Shown here in pieces: positions 28,007-36,126 of a DNA stretch of 64,000 nucleotides. The stretch lies in the NCBI GenBank assembly GCA_963662035.1, contig CAVLDO010000005.1, forward strand, positions 38,093 to 102,092, in the 5' to 3' direction. Source of the DNA: Equibacterium sp963662035. GTDB lineage: Bacteria > Bacteroidota > Bacteroidia > Bacteroidales > UBA932. A program made the position numbers and the translations under genes. Under the pieces are notes generated by a model that did not search any database, had not been told where the DNA came from, and saw nothing but the letters and a program-made list of their open reading frames with translations. The number at the start of each line of letters is the position of its first letter. Within the stretch, counting starts at the first letter, position 1.

Positions 28007-29236
28007 ATGGCCGACAAGCTTGAGATAATGGCCCCTGCGGGCAATTTCGAGTGCCTCACCGCCGCGATACAGGGAGGCGCCGATTCGGTGTACTTCGGCA
28101 TCGGGAGGCTTAATATGCGCTCCCACTCCGCCAACAACTTCGCCCCGGAAGACCTTCCCGTCGTGTGCGACATCTGCCGCAAGGCGGGCGTCAAGGCCTA
28201 TATGACCCTCAACATCACCATATACAACGAGGATCTGGAGGATATGCGCGCCACATTGCGCGCCGCCGGCGCGGCGGGAGTGGATGCCGTGATAGCCTCC
28301 GATATGGCGGTGATAGCCGAATGCCGCAATCTGGGGCTGGAGGTGCACATCTCCACCCAGCTCTCCATAAGCAACAGCGAGAGTCTGCGCTTTTACGCGC
28401 AGTTCGCCGACGTGGTAGTGCTGGCGCGCGAGCTCACGCTTGTCCAGGTGCGCGAAATACACGACATAATAGTGCGCGACGGCATCCGGGGGCCGCGCGG
28501 CGGACTGCTCCGCATAGAGCTTTTCTGCCACGGGGCGCTGTGTATGGCCGTCTCGGGCAAGTGCTACCTCTCCCTGCACGCCCATGGCGCCTCCGCCAAC
28601 CGGGGCAGCTGCTACCAGGTGTGCCGGCGCAGCTATCTGGTCACCGACAGCGAGACCGGCGGGCAGCTTGAGATAGACAACAAATACATAATGTCTCCCA
28701 AGGATCTCTGCACCATAGAATTTATGGACAAAATAATAGAGGCGGGAGTCACTGTGTTCAAAATAGAGGGGCGCGCCCGCAGCGGGGAGTATGTACGCAC
28801 TGCCGCCAGAGCCTACCGCGACGCCGCCGACGCCGCTCTTGAGGGGCGCTACACGCCGGAGCTGGCCCTCGCTCTCAAAGAGCGGCTGGCGACAGTGTTC
28901 AACCGAGGCTTCTGGGACGGCTACTACCTGGGGGCTAGAATGGGGCAGTGGAGCGAGGTGTACGGCAACAAGGCGACCCGCACCAAGCGCTATATCGGCA
29001 AAATCACCAATTATTTCGAGAAAATCTCGGTGGCGGAGGTGCAGATAGAGACGGGAGAGCTTTCCGTGGGCGATCCGGTGCTGATTGCGGGCCCCACCAC
29101 CGGCTCACTTGAACTTAAGGTGGAGGAGATAAGGGTGGACCTGAAGCCTGTGCCCAAGGCTATCAAGGGAGATCTGTGCTCCATCCCGGTAGCGGTCAAA
29201 CTGCGGCGCAGCGACAAGATCTACCTCTTTAACTGA
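28007..29236 (+). CDS. trhP: U32 family protein, TrhP/YegQ-like tRNA hydroxylation factor
   Basis: 409 residues. The U32 barrel begins EIMAPAGNFECLTAAIQGGADSVYFG. The signature block ELFCHGALCMAVSGKCYLSL is followed by ANRGSCYQVCRRSY, giving the clustered cysteines that in this family are thought to hold an iron-sulfur centre. Members of this type install the prephenate-dependent 5-hydroxyuridine at tRNA position 34; older names call them collagenase-like peptidases. The C-terminal beta domain (RYIGKITNYFEKISVAEVQI) is normal. Its last 16 nt overlap the convergent trmO. Confidence 0.82.
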   Translation: MADKLEIMAPAGNFECLTAAIQGGADSVYFGIGRLNMRSHSANNFAPEDLPVVCDICRKAGVKAYMTLNITIYNEDLEDMRATLRAAGAAGVDAVIASDMAVIAECRNLGLEVHISTQLSISNSESLRFYAQFADVVVLARELTLVQVREIHDIIVRDGIRGPRGGLLRIELFCHGALCMAVSGKCYLSLHAHGASANRGSCYQVCRRSYLVTDSETGGQLEIDNKYIMSPKDLCTIEFMDKIIEAGVTVFKIEGRARSGEYVRTAARAYRDAADAALEGRYTPELALALKERLATVFNRGFWDGYYLGARMGQWSEVYGNKATRTKRYIGKITNYFEKISVAEVQIETGELSVGDPVLIAGPTTGSLELKVEEIRVDLKPVPKAIKGDLCSIPVAVKLRRSDKIYLFN

Positions 29237-29904
29237 TGCTCTATTGAAAGAATGGTGGCGGTATCACCGGCTATGCGGAAGCGGACGTTCAGGCCGCCGT
29301 ATGCCATTCCCCAAACCTTCTCCGGGTCGCAGTCGTAGGCCACCCGGGGGTCCAGCTCTATCAGGCTGACAATCTGCGCGAGTACTCCGGCATCGATTCC
29401 GGCATCGGCGCCGGGGACCGAATTGACCTTGAGCCGGTGCGCTTTGGTGGGGGCGGTGTAGCCGTCCTGCGCCTGGTCTATGCGGTCGGCGTAGGGTATG
29501 TAGGGCTTTATGTCGTATATGGGGGTGCCGTCAAGCAGGTCGGCGCCCAAAACGTGCAGAAGCGGGCCGCGGTCGGCAGAAAACTCGATGCTCTCCAGAT
29601 GTACGGCCGACATTCCCAGCGAATTGGGGCGGAAGGGAGAGCGCGAGGCAAACACCCCGATGCGTGTGTTGCCCCCCAGGCGGGGCGGGCGCACGGTGAG
29701 ATTGCCGTCCCACTTTGCGGCGCTGAAGCCCCAGATGAGCCAGATGTGGGAGAAGCTCTCCAGGGCGCGCACAGAATCTTCGCTGCGGAACTGCGGCTCC
29801 AGCACAACGGTGGCCGGACATTCCGGCGCGAGGCGGCTCTGGCGCGGAATTCCGAATTTTTCACGGAAGGCGCTCTCGATGTGTGCGACTGGCTCAATCT
29901 GCAT
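29221..29904 (-). CDS. trmO: tRNA m6t6A37 methyltransferase TrmO (TsaA family)
   Basis: 227 residues. The UPF0066 signature is clear: HIWLIWGF near residue 52 and RIGVFASRSPFRPNSLGMS near residue 80, with the SAM-binding beta-barrel around them. E. coli TrmO methylates t6A37 in tRNA-Thr(GGU). It has a C-terminal extension of the usual type (DPEKVWGMAYGGLNVRF). It converges on, and overlaps by 16 nt, another tRNA-modification gene. Confidence 0.9.
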   Translation of the reverse strand: MQIEPVAHIESAFREKFGIPRQSRLAPECPATVVLEPQFRSEDSVRALESFSHIWLIWGFSAAKWDGNLTVRPPRLGGNTRIGVFASRSPFRPNSLGMSAVHLESIEFSADRGPLLHVLGADLLDGTPIYDIKPYIPYADRIDQAQDGYTAPTKAHRLKVNSVPGADAGIDAGVLAQIVSLIELDPRVAYDCDPEKVWGMAYGGLNVRFRIAGDTATILSIEHQLKR

Positions 29905-29963
29905 AACAGCGGCAAATATAGTGTTTTACGGGAATCGCCGCTTTAAGTTTTGTGTAAAACATG

Positions 29964-29993
29964 TTGATATTCCTTAAAAAATTAATATATTTG
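29964..29993 (+). promoter_or_regulatory. Promoter of rpsL-rpsG-fusA-rpsJ
   Basis: TTG at 29964-29966, a 19-nt spacer, and TATATTTG at 29986-29993. The start of the transcript, GCCCGCAAAAAAGCGG, can form a small hairpin. The -7 box and the next 13 bases are identical to those of the rplC promoter on the opposite strand near 3 kb. Confidence 0.88.
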
Positions 29994-30044
29994 CAGCCCG
30001 CAAAAAAGCGGTTATTTAGTTAAATAAAAGATTAATAACTTTTT

Positions 30045-30428
30045 ATGCCTACAATTCAACAATTAGTTCGCAAGGGACGCGAGGTTATCGTAGAGAAGAG
30101 CAAATCTCGCGCGCTGGATGCTTGCCCTCAGAGACGTGGCGTATGTGTTCGTGTTTACACGACCACTCCCAAGAAACCTAACTCAGCAATGCGTAAGGTT
30201 GCCCGCGTACGCCTCACCAATCAGAAGGAGGTCAATGCATACATCCCCGGTGAAGGGCACAACCTGCAGGAGCACAGCATCGTGCTGGTGCGCGGCGGTC
30301 GTGTGAAGGACCTTCCCGGTGTACGCTACCACATTCTCCGCGGCGCATTGGATACTGCTGGTGTAGACGGTCGTCTCCAGGGACGTTCCCTCTATGGCAC
30401 CAAGAGGCCCAAGAAAGCGAAGAAGTAA
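30045..30428 (+). CDS. rpsL: 30S ribosomal protein S12
   Basis: 127 residues. It begins MPTIQQLVRKGRE and has the decoding-centre loops CVRVYTTTPKKPNSAMRKVA and RGGRVKDLPGVRYHILRG. Lys in TPKKPNS and in GRVKDLPG are the wild-type residues at the positions where streptomycin resistance usually arises, so no resistance change is visible there. It is first in the str-type operon. Confidence 0.98.
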   Translation: MPTIQQLVRKGREVIVEKSKSRALDACPQRRGVCVRVYTTTPKKPNSAMRKVARVRLTNQKEVNAYIPGEGHNLQEHSIVLVRGGRVKDLPGVRYHILRGALDTAGVDGRLQGRSLYGTKRPKKAKK

Positions 30429-30456
30429 GTCAAATTATCTAAAAAACAGTTGAAAA

Positions 30457-30933
30457 ATGAGAAAAACGAAGCCTAAAAAGAGGATTCTACTTCCTGATCC
30501 TAAGTACAACGACGTGCTTGTTACACGTTTCGTGAACAACCTTATGTTGCAGGGGAAGAAGAGTATCGCGTATTCTATTTTTTACGATGCCATTGATATG
30601 GTAGGCGAGAAGATGAAAGATTCTGACAAGGCTCCTATAGAAGTCTGGAAGCAGGCTCTGGAGAACATCACTCCCCAGATCGAAGTCAAGAGCCGCCGCG
30701 TGGGCGGTGCGAACTTCCAGGTTCCTACAGAGATCAGACCCGAACGCAAAATCTCCATCAGTATGAAGAATATGGTACTCTACGCCCGTAAGCGTTCCGG
30801 TCACTCAATGGCCGAAAAGTTATGCGCAGAAATTGTGGCAGCCTACAACAACGAAGGCGCTGCATACAAGCGTAAAGAAGATATGCACAAGATGGCAGAG
30901 GCCAACAAGGCGTTTGCCCATTTCCGTTTCTAA
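30457..30933 (+). CDS. rpsG: 30S ribosomal protein S7
   Basis: 158 residues, normal length. It begins MRKTKPKKRILLPDPKYND and contains ALENITPQIEVKSRRVGGAN and the C-terminal DMHKMAEANKAFAHFRF. S7 nucleates assembly of the 30S head. It lies 28 nt after rpsL and 20 nt before fusA. Confidence 0.98.
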   Translation: MRKTKPKKRILLPDPKYNDVLVTRFVNNLMLQGKKSIAYSIFYDAIDMVGEKMKDSDKAPIEVWKQALENITPQIEVKSRRVGGANFQVPTEIRPERKISISMKNMVLYARKRSGHSMAEKLCAEIVAAYNNEGAAYKRKEDMHKMAEANKAFAHFRF

Positions 30934-30953
30934 GAGTTGCAGAGTAGGGCTAG

Positions 30954-33056
30954 ATGGCAAGAGATTTAAAATACACGAGGAACATCGGTATAATGGCGCA
31001 TATCGATGCAGGTAAAACCACCACAAGTGAGCGTATCCTCTATTACACGGGTAAGACTCACAAGATAGGTGAGGTGCACGATGGCGCTGCTACAATGGAC
31101 TGGATGGTACAGGAGCAGGAGCGCGGTATCACAATTACTTCCGCTGCTACCACCGCTTTCTGGAACCACGACGGTCATAAATATCAAATCAACCTGATTG
31201 ATACTCCGGGTCACGTCGATTTCACCGTCGAGGTGGAGCGTTCGCTGCGCGTGCTTGACGGCACGGTGGCGACATTCTGCGCGGTGGGCCGTGTGCAGCC
31301 GCAGTCTGAGACCGTATGGCGTCAGGCCGACAAGTACCACGTCCCCAAGCTGGCGTATGTAAACAAGATGGACCGCACAGGAGCCGATTTTCTTGCAGTG
31401 GTTGAGGAGATGCACTCCAAACTGGGCGCGAACGCAGTGCCCATCTGCCTCCCCATCGGTGCCGAGGACAATTTTGAGGGAATCATCGACCTGATTGAAA
31501 TGAAGGCCATTTATTACAATCAGAGCGATGAACTCGTAAACTACGAGATCAAGGAAATCCCCGGGAACCTCAAGGCGGAAGCCGAGGAGTGGAGAGGAAA
31601 ACTGGTTGAGGCCGCAGCGGAGTTTGACGACGAGATAATGAACAAATTCTTCGAGGACCCCGACACCATCACCAACGACGAGATTATAGCCGCCCTGCGC
31701 AAGGGAACCCTGGAGATGGCGCTTGTGCCTACCCTCTGCGGCTCCTCCTTCAAGAACAAGGGCGTGCAGTTCCTGCTCGACGCAGTGATACGTTACCTTC
31801 CCAGTCCCCTGGACGTCAACCACGTTACCGGCATAAATCCCAAGACAGGCGAAGAGGAGATCCGCAAGCCCAGCGCTTCCGAACCTTTCTGCGCACTTGT
31901 CTTCAAGATCGCGACCGACCCGTATGTGGGCCGTCTCGCCTTCCTCAGGGCATATTCTGGGCGCCTGGATGCAGGTTCCTATGTGCTCAACACCCGCACT
32001 CAGAAGAAAGAACGCGTTGCCCGACTCTATCAGATGCACAGCAACAAGCAGAACCCCATCGATTTTGTGGAGGCAGGCGACATCTGCGCCGCAGTGGGAT
32101 TCAAGGAGCTGCGCACCGGTGATACTATTTGCGTCGAAGACAAGCCCATCGTGCTGGAGTCTATGGTATTCCCCGATCCCGTGATCGGAATCGCCGTAGA
32201 GCCCAAGACCAAGGGTGATGTCGACAAACTTTCCATAGCGCTCGCGAAGCTCGCTGAGGAGGACCCGACCTTTACGGTGTCTTCCAACCAGGAGACAGGC
32301 CAGACCGTCATCAGCGGTATGGGCGAGCTGCACCTTGATATCATCGTGGACCGTCTGCGCCGTGAATTCGGTGTGGAGATCAATCAGGGTGCACCGCAGG
32401 TCAACTACAAAGAGGCCATCAAGGGTACATTCCAGATCCACGAGACCTTCAAGAAGCAGACCGGCGGCCGAGGCAAATATGCGGACATCGTTGCGGAGCT
32501 GTCGCCCGCAGACGAGGGAGTTACCGGACTTCAGTTTATCGACGAGGTCAAGGGTGGCAACATCCCGCGCGAGTATATTCCCGCTGTGGAGAAGGGTTTC
32601 AAGGCTGCTATGGCAAACGGTGTGCTTGCCGGATACGAGCTCGTATCCCTCAAGGTACGCCTGCTCGACGGCGCCTATCACCCTGTCGATTCAGATGCGC
32701 TGTCGTTCGAGGTCTGCGCCCAGATGGCATACAAGGAGGGCCTGAAGAAGTGCTCCCCCGTGCTTATGGAACCTATCATGAAACTCGAGGTAGTAACGCC
32801 CGAGGAGTATATGGGTGACATTGTGGGTGACCTTAACCGCCGCCGCGGTCAGATTCAGGATATGGACAGCAAGGGCACAGCCCGCATCATCAAGGCTCTC
32901 GTGCCTCTGGCAGAGCAGTCGGGATATGTCACTGTCCTTCGAACTCTCTCCAGCGGCCGTGCCACCAGCTCTATGGAATTCAGCCACTACGATGAGGTTC
33001 CCACCTCCATCGCCAAGGAGGTTGTGGAGAGCCACGGACGCAGCTTTATTGATTAA
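30954..33056 (+). CDS. fusA: Elongation factor G
   Basis: 700 residues. G1 is AHIDAGKTTTSERIL, switch I/II segments are ERGITITSAATTAFW and DTPGHVDFTVEV, and G4 is VNKMDRTGAD. Domains II-V follow, including the domain IV block TGGRGKYADIV. The length and order fit the translational GTPase EF-G. Its codon choice is less GC-biased than that of neighbouring accessory genes, as expected for a highly expressed gene. Confidence 0.97.
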   Translation: MARDLKYTRNIGIMAHIDAGKTTTSERILYYTGKTHKIGEVHDGAATMDWMVQEQERGITITSAATTAFWNHDGHKYQINLIDTPGHVDFTVEVERSLRVLDGTVATFCAVGRVQPQSETVWRQADKYHVPKLAYVNKMDRTGADFLAVVEEMHSKLGANAVPICLPIGAEDNFEGIIDLIEMKAIYYNQSDELVNYEIKEIPGNLKAEAEEWRGKLVEAAAEFDDEIMNKFFEDPDTITNDEIIAALRKGTLEMALVPTLCGSSFKNKGVQFLLDAVIRYLPSPLDVNHVTGINPKTGEEEIRKPSASEPFCALVFKIATDPYVGRLAFLRAYSGRLDAGSYVLNTRTQKKERVARLYQMHSNKQNPIDFVEAGDICAAVGFKELRTGDTICVEDKPIVLESMVFPDPVIGIAVEPKTKGDVDKLSIALAKLAEEDPTFTVSSNQETGQTVISGMGELHLDIIVDRLRREFGVEINQGAPQVNYKEAIKGTFQIHETFKKQTGGRGKYADIVAELSPADEGVTGLQFIDEVKGGNIPREYIPAVEKGFKAAMANGVLAGYELVSLKVRLLDGAYHPVDSDALSFEVCAQMAYKEGLKKCSPVLMEPIMKLEVVTPEEYMGDIVGDLNRRRGQIQDMDSKGTARIIKALVPLAEQSGYVTVLRTLSSGRATSSMEFSHYDEVPTSIAKEVVESHGRSFID

Positions 33057-33077
33057 AATTCAAATTAATAGTTAATA

Positions 33078-33386
33078 ATGAGCCAGAAAATCAGAATCAA
33101 ATTGAAATCTTACGACCACGCGTTGGTTGACAAGTCAACTGACCAGCTCGTAAAGACAGTCAAGTCAACCGGTGCGGTTGTCAGCGGCCCTATTCCGCTG
33201 CCCACCGACCAGAAGATTTTCACTGTGAACCGCTCCACCTTCGTCAACAAGAAGGCCCGCGAGCAATTCCAACTCAGTTCTTTCCGTCGTCTGGTTGACA
33301 TTTACTCCTCCAACCCCAAGACCATCGACGCGCTGATGCGCCTCGAACTCCCCAGCGGTGTGGATGTGGAGATTAAAGTCAACTAA
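33078..33386 (+). CDS. rpsJ: 30S ribosomal protein S10; last gene of this operon
   Basis: 102 residues. S10 core: KIRIKLKSYDHALVDKST, GPIPLPTDQKIFTVNRS and REQFQLSSFRRLVDIYSS. In the typical Bacteroidota arrangement the next gene would be rplC; here the operon ends and a tRNA follows. S10 also serves in NusB/NusE antitermination complexes. Confidence 0.98.
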   Translation: MSQKIRIKLKSYDHALVDKSTDQLVKTVKSTGAVVSGPIPLPTDQKIFTVNRSTFVNKKAREQFQLSSFRRLVDIYSSNPKTIDALMRLELPSGVDVEIKVN

Positions 33387-33433
33387 TTTGACAAAAAAGA
33401 GCATCGACACACACTAGTTCCGGATAGTTTGCA

Positions 33434-33441
33434 TATATTTG
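33434..33441 (+). promoter_or_regulatory. Promoter -7 box of the CAT tRNA
   Basis: TATATTTG, 10 nt before the mature tRNA start. The tRNA can thus be transcribed independently of rpsJ. Confidence 0.65.
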
Positions 33442-33451
33442 CACCGGAAAC

Positions 33452-33525
33452 GGTCCCATAGCTCAGTTGGTTAGAGCATCTGACTCATAATCAGGGGGTC
33501 GTAGGATCATGCCCTACTGGGACCA
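33452..33525 (+). tRNA. tRNA with anticodon CAT (elongator Met, or Ile2), unusual T loop
   Basis: 74 nt. The acceptor GGTCCCA pairs with TGGGACC and the discriminator is A. The D arm is normal. The anticodon arm TCTGA-CTCATAA-TCAGG gives CAT. The acceptor start pairs fully, which argues against initiator tRNA. The T arm GTAGG-ATCATGC-CCTAC has A at position 54 and T at 58 in place of the near-universal T54 and A58. Elongator Met and lysidine-modified Ile2 cannot be told apart safely from the gene alone. No CCA is encoded. Confidence 0.88.
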
Positions 33526-33560
33526 CAATCTTTAGTGTCAAAAAGGTTAATGATTTTACC

Positions 33561-33600
33561 AAAAAGGGAGGAGACCTCAAAAGTCCCCTCCCTTTGTTTT
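33561..33600 (+). terminator. Bidirectional intrinsic terminator between tRNA and glsB
   Basis: AAAGGGAGG (33563-33571) pairs with CCTCCCTTT (33587-33595), with an inner GAC/GTC extension, and is flanked by A-rich and T-rich tracts on both sides. It can serve the tRNA on plus and glsB on minus. Confidence 0.8.
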
Positions 33601-33618
33601 TCCGGGCCCCGCTGCAGT

Positions 33619-34677
33619 TTATTTGTCGTGGCCGAGCTTTTCTTTGAGCTTTTTGAATATCGCGGCCTTGCGGCTGTCGCGCCGCTCTTTGATGCGCTGC
33701 AGCGATACGTCTGAGATGCGGGGGAAGCGCCCCTTGATGCGCTCTACCATAGAGCCGAAAGAGGGGTAGCGGTGCCTGTCCAGCTTCTCTGGATACATCT
33801 CGTTGATGCAGACCATTATGGCGGTCTCTATCACGCCGGAAAATTCGTCGTTCACCGCGCTTCCCATCATCTTCATAGAGGGGGAGCACTGCATATAGGA
33901 GTTCACAAGAGGCGGGATGTTGGCCCCCAGACGCCGCACGGCATCCTTGAGGTTGCGGTAGTCGCTTTTAAAATCGGCATCGCGCAGCAGCAGATCCATC
34001 AGGCGCGGGTTGGCTTCGGGCATCACCGGACAGTAGGGGCGCACCAGCTCTTCTGGGTCGGGGAAGTGCTTCCAGAGAAAGTGGAATATCAGGTCCAGAC
34101 AGAGGTGGTCGTAGCGGGGGTAGGTGGTCATCTTGCCGAAGAGGTAGATGATTCCGGGGTGCTCGCCCGCCACTGAGGCTATCGCGTCCCAAAGGTTGTC
34201 CAGCGCGTAGATCCCCTTTGAGCCCGCCTTGGAACTCTGGTATTCCGGTGCTACAAAGCTGCGGCCCAGCTCCATAGTGTGGGGCAGATATTCCTTGACG
34301 AACAAGTCGCTGAAGCGGAACATATGGGCGGTGGCCAGCTTTGGCTGCCCGTCGCTGCCTATGGCAACGTCGGGCCCCAGAATGTAGCGGTAGCCCCCCA
34401 GGATGGCCTTGGCATCGGGGTCCCACACCACAATCTGCTTATAGGGCTTCTCCATAGTGTCAAAGGAGTCGATGTCGGCGGCAAGGCCGCTGCTGCCGCC
34501 CGCCTCGCGGAAGGCGATTTCGCGCAGGCGCCCTATCTCCAGCATAACATTGGGGGCGGTGTGGGCGTCCACGATGTAAACGAGGTTGCCTCCCTTGTTG
34601 GTGCGGCAGAACATCCGCTCAGGCGTAAGCTCCGCCTCCAGCAGGTCCGGACCTATCGGGTCAATGATCTTTTCCAT
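33619..34677 (-). CDS. glsB: Glycine N-acyltransferase of the glycine-lipid pathway (GlsB-like, GNAT fold)
   Basis: 352 residues. The N-terminal 200 residues match the hemolysin-like/OlsB-type acyltransferases (VMLEIGRLREIAFREAG, LGGYRYILG, ELGRSFVAPEYQ). In Bacteroides thetaiotaomicron the homologue GlsB joins a 3-hydroxyacyl chain to glycine, giving commendamide, and its partner GlsA adds the second acyl chain. The C-terminal 90 residues are basic (DRHRYPSFGSMVERIKGRF, KKLKEKLG), fitting membrane association. A glsA-like gene is two genes upstream on the same strand, which supports the call. Confidence 0.82.
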   Translation of the reverse strand: MEKIIDPIGPDLLEAELTPERMFCRTNKGGNLVYIVDAHTAPNVMLEIGRLREIAFREAGGSSGLAADIDSFDTMEKPYKQIVVWDPDAKAILGGYRYILGPDVAIGSDGQPKLATAHMFRFSDLFVKEYLPHTMELGRSFVAPEYQSSKAGSKGIYALDNLWDAIASVAGEHPGIIYLFGKMTTYPRYDHLCLDLIFHFLWKHFPDPEELVRPYCPVMPEANPRLMDLLLRDADFKSDYRNLKDAVRRLGANIPPLVNSYMQCSPSMKMMGSAVNDEFSGVIETAIMVCINEMYPEKLDRHRYPSFGSMVERIKGRFPRISDVSLQRIKERRDSRKAAIFKKLKEKLGHDK

Positions 34678-34684
34678 AGCACAT

Positions 34685-35215
34685 TTATAAAGCGGTCTCG
34701 TATTTATATCCCAGCCGGCGCAGCATTATGGCCGCTCCGGTGCTGAACATAGCGTCTATGGCGTCCACCACGGCCTGGTAGGCGCCGGCGCTGCCCGCCT
34801 CGGCCCCGCTGTGGCGCAGCAGGTTAAGGGCGGCGGAGGCGAGATAGCTGAAGGCGTGCGCCAGTGATGCGGCATCATCGCCCTGCAGCGGATAGCCCAG
34901 AATGTTCTCCGTGATATGCTCGTCCATATAGTCAAAGCCGCGCTCTCCGCAGAAGAAGCGGTAATCGCGCCCTTTGCAGCTCTCCCAGTCGGCATCCCAG
35001 CCAAAGGCGATGGCGGCGCCCAGATATGCGGCCCAGGCCAGCACGACCTCCGGGTAGGAATTGAACTCCCCCACAGCGTCAGCCAGAAAATCGGGGGCCA
35101 GAGAGCGCCATTTCTCCTCTATATCGGGGCTCCGGAGCAGTTTGCCCTCCAAAAATCCGCGTCCGGAGGCTATGCGCAGCAGTTCGCTGCCGATCTGTTG
35201 TCTGAATTCTTCCAC
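34685..35215 (-). CDS. Conserved-type hypothetical protein between glsA and glsB
   Basis: 176 residues if translation starts at the GTG at 35215 (VEEFRQQIGSELL). A longer frame would overlap glsA by 40 nt with no ATG suited to start it. No recognised family. It is mostly helical, with conserved-looking blocks PEVVLAWAAYLGAAIAFGWD, FCGERGFDYMDEHITENILG and a small-residue C-terminal helix. No signal peptide or clear membrane span is seen. It lies 23 nt after glsA and 7 nt before glsB on the same strand, so it is probably cotranscribed and may serve glycine-lipid synthesis. That role is inference from position only. Confidence 0.7.
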   Translation of the reverse strand: MEEFRQQIGSELLRIASGRGFLEGKLLRSPDIEEKWRSLAPDFLADAVGEFNSYPEVVLAWAAYLGAAIAFGWDADWESCKGRDYRFFCGERGFDYMDEHITENILGYPLQGDDAASLAHAFSYLASAALNLLRHSGAEAGSAGAYQAVVDAIDAMFSTGAAIMLRRLGYKYETAL

Positions 35216-35238
35216 AACTGCAAAAATATTAAAAATGC

Positions 35239-36051
35239 CTACAGGCTGTAGGTTTGCTCGCGCACCCAGGCGGCCCACTGTGCGGGGGTCCGGCTCTTGT
35301 CGAATGTCTCCGGGGGGATGGGCTTGCCGAATATTATCTTAAAGCGGCCGCCCCTGTGGCGGTAGAGCTCGTCGGGGAGCAGCAGCATTGCTATGTTGAA
35401 CTTGATTCCAAGCCACTTGGAGATGTTGGCCACATTGTAGAAACGGTTGGTGTTGCGCCCGATAAAGTGCATCGGCACCACATAGCGGCCGCTTGCCGCG
35501 CTCATCTGCACAAAGTTCTTGCCCCACGGCAGGTCGGTGATGCGCCCCTTTATTTTGCGCGAGCATAGCCCGGCGGGGAACACTATCATATTGTCGGGCG
35601 AGTCGTATGCCTCGCGCACCATCGCCGCGAGGGCGCGCGACTGGCCGCCGGTCTTGTTGATTGGGACGCAGATGGGGGCGAGCCCCTTGAGGGCCATCAG
35701 AAAGTCGTTCACCAGCAGGCGGACACCGCCGAAGCGCTCTCCCACCACGCTGCCCACCGCCACTCCGTCAACTCCCCCCAGCGGGTGGTTGCCCACGAAG
35801 GTGAGCCGCGCCCCTTCGGGCACCACCACATTTTCCAGCCCCTCCACCTCCAGAACTACGCCGAGGTATTTCATAGTCTCGGTGCAGAACTCCACCCCAC
35901 GATAGCCGCGCACCAGAAATTCGTTGAGAAAGTCCTGGTGGATAAAGCGCTTCATCAGATCCAGCAACCATTTGGGGATTTTCTTGCCCGGGAACTTGGC
36001 GGCCACGATCTTGTCCAGGTCTATGGCCCATTCGGGATGAGGGGTAGGCAT
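35239..36051 (-). CDS. glsA: Glycine-lipid O-acyltransferase (GlsA-like, PlsC family)
   Basis: 270 residues. The acyltransferase motif NHPLGGVDG (H89 and D95) and the later FPAGLCSRKIKGRITDLPW block are characteristic of the PlsC-like branch that acylates the hydroxyl of N-acyl-amino-acid lipids. Together with GlsB it would make the diacylated glycine lipids of the Bacteroidota envelope. It is first of a three-gene minus-strand run glsA, hypothetical, glsB. The -7 box at 36087-36080 gives it its own promoter. Confidence 0.82.
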   Translation of the reverse strand: MPTPHPEWAIDLDKIVAAKFPGKKIPKWLLDLMKRFIHQDFLNEFLVRGYRGVEFCTETMKYLGVVLEVEGLENVVVPEGARLTFVGNHPLGGVDGVAVGSVVGERFGGVRLLVNDFLMALKGLAPICVPINKTGGQSRALAAMVREAYDSPDNMIVFPAGLCSRKIKGRITDLPWGKNFVQMSAASGRYVVPMHFIGRNTNRFYNVANISKWLGIKFNIAMLLLPDELYRHRGGRFKIIFGKPIPPETFDKSRTPAQWAAWVREQTYSL

Positions 36052-36079
36052 AGTCGGGGTTACATAGTTGTTCGCAGCG

Positions 36080-36087
36080 CAAATTTA
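36080..36087 (-). promoter_or_regulatory. Promoter -7 box of the gls genes
   Basis: TAAATTTG on the minus strand, 28 nt before the glsA ATG. It is divergent from, and only 15 nt away from, the box for the cysteine hydrolase gene. Confidence 0.6.
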
Positions 36088-36102
36088 AGGGAAAAATGTT
36101 TT

Positions 36103-36110
36103 TATCTTTG
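36103..36110 (+). promoter_or_regulatory. Promoter -7 box of the cysteine hydrolase gene
   Basis: TATCTTTG, 16 nt before the ATG at 36127. It excludes the longer upstream reading frame as the real start. Confidence 0.6.
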
Positions 36111-36126
36111 CAAAAACAGTTGTGAT

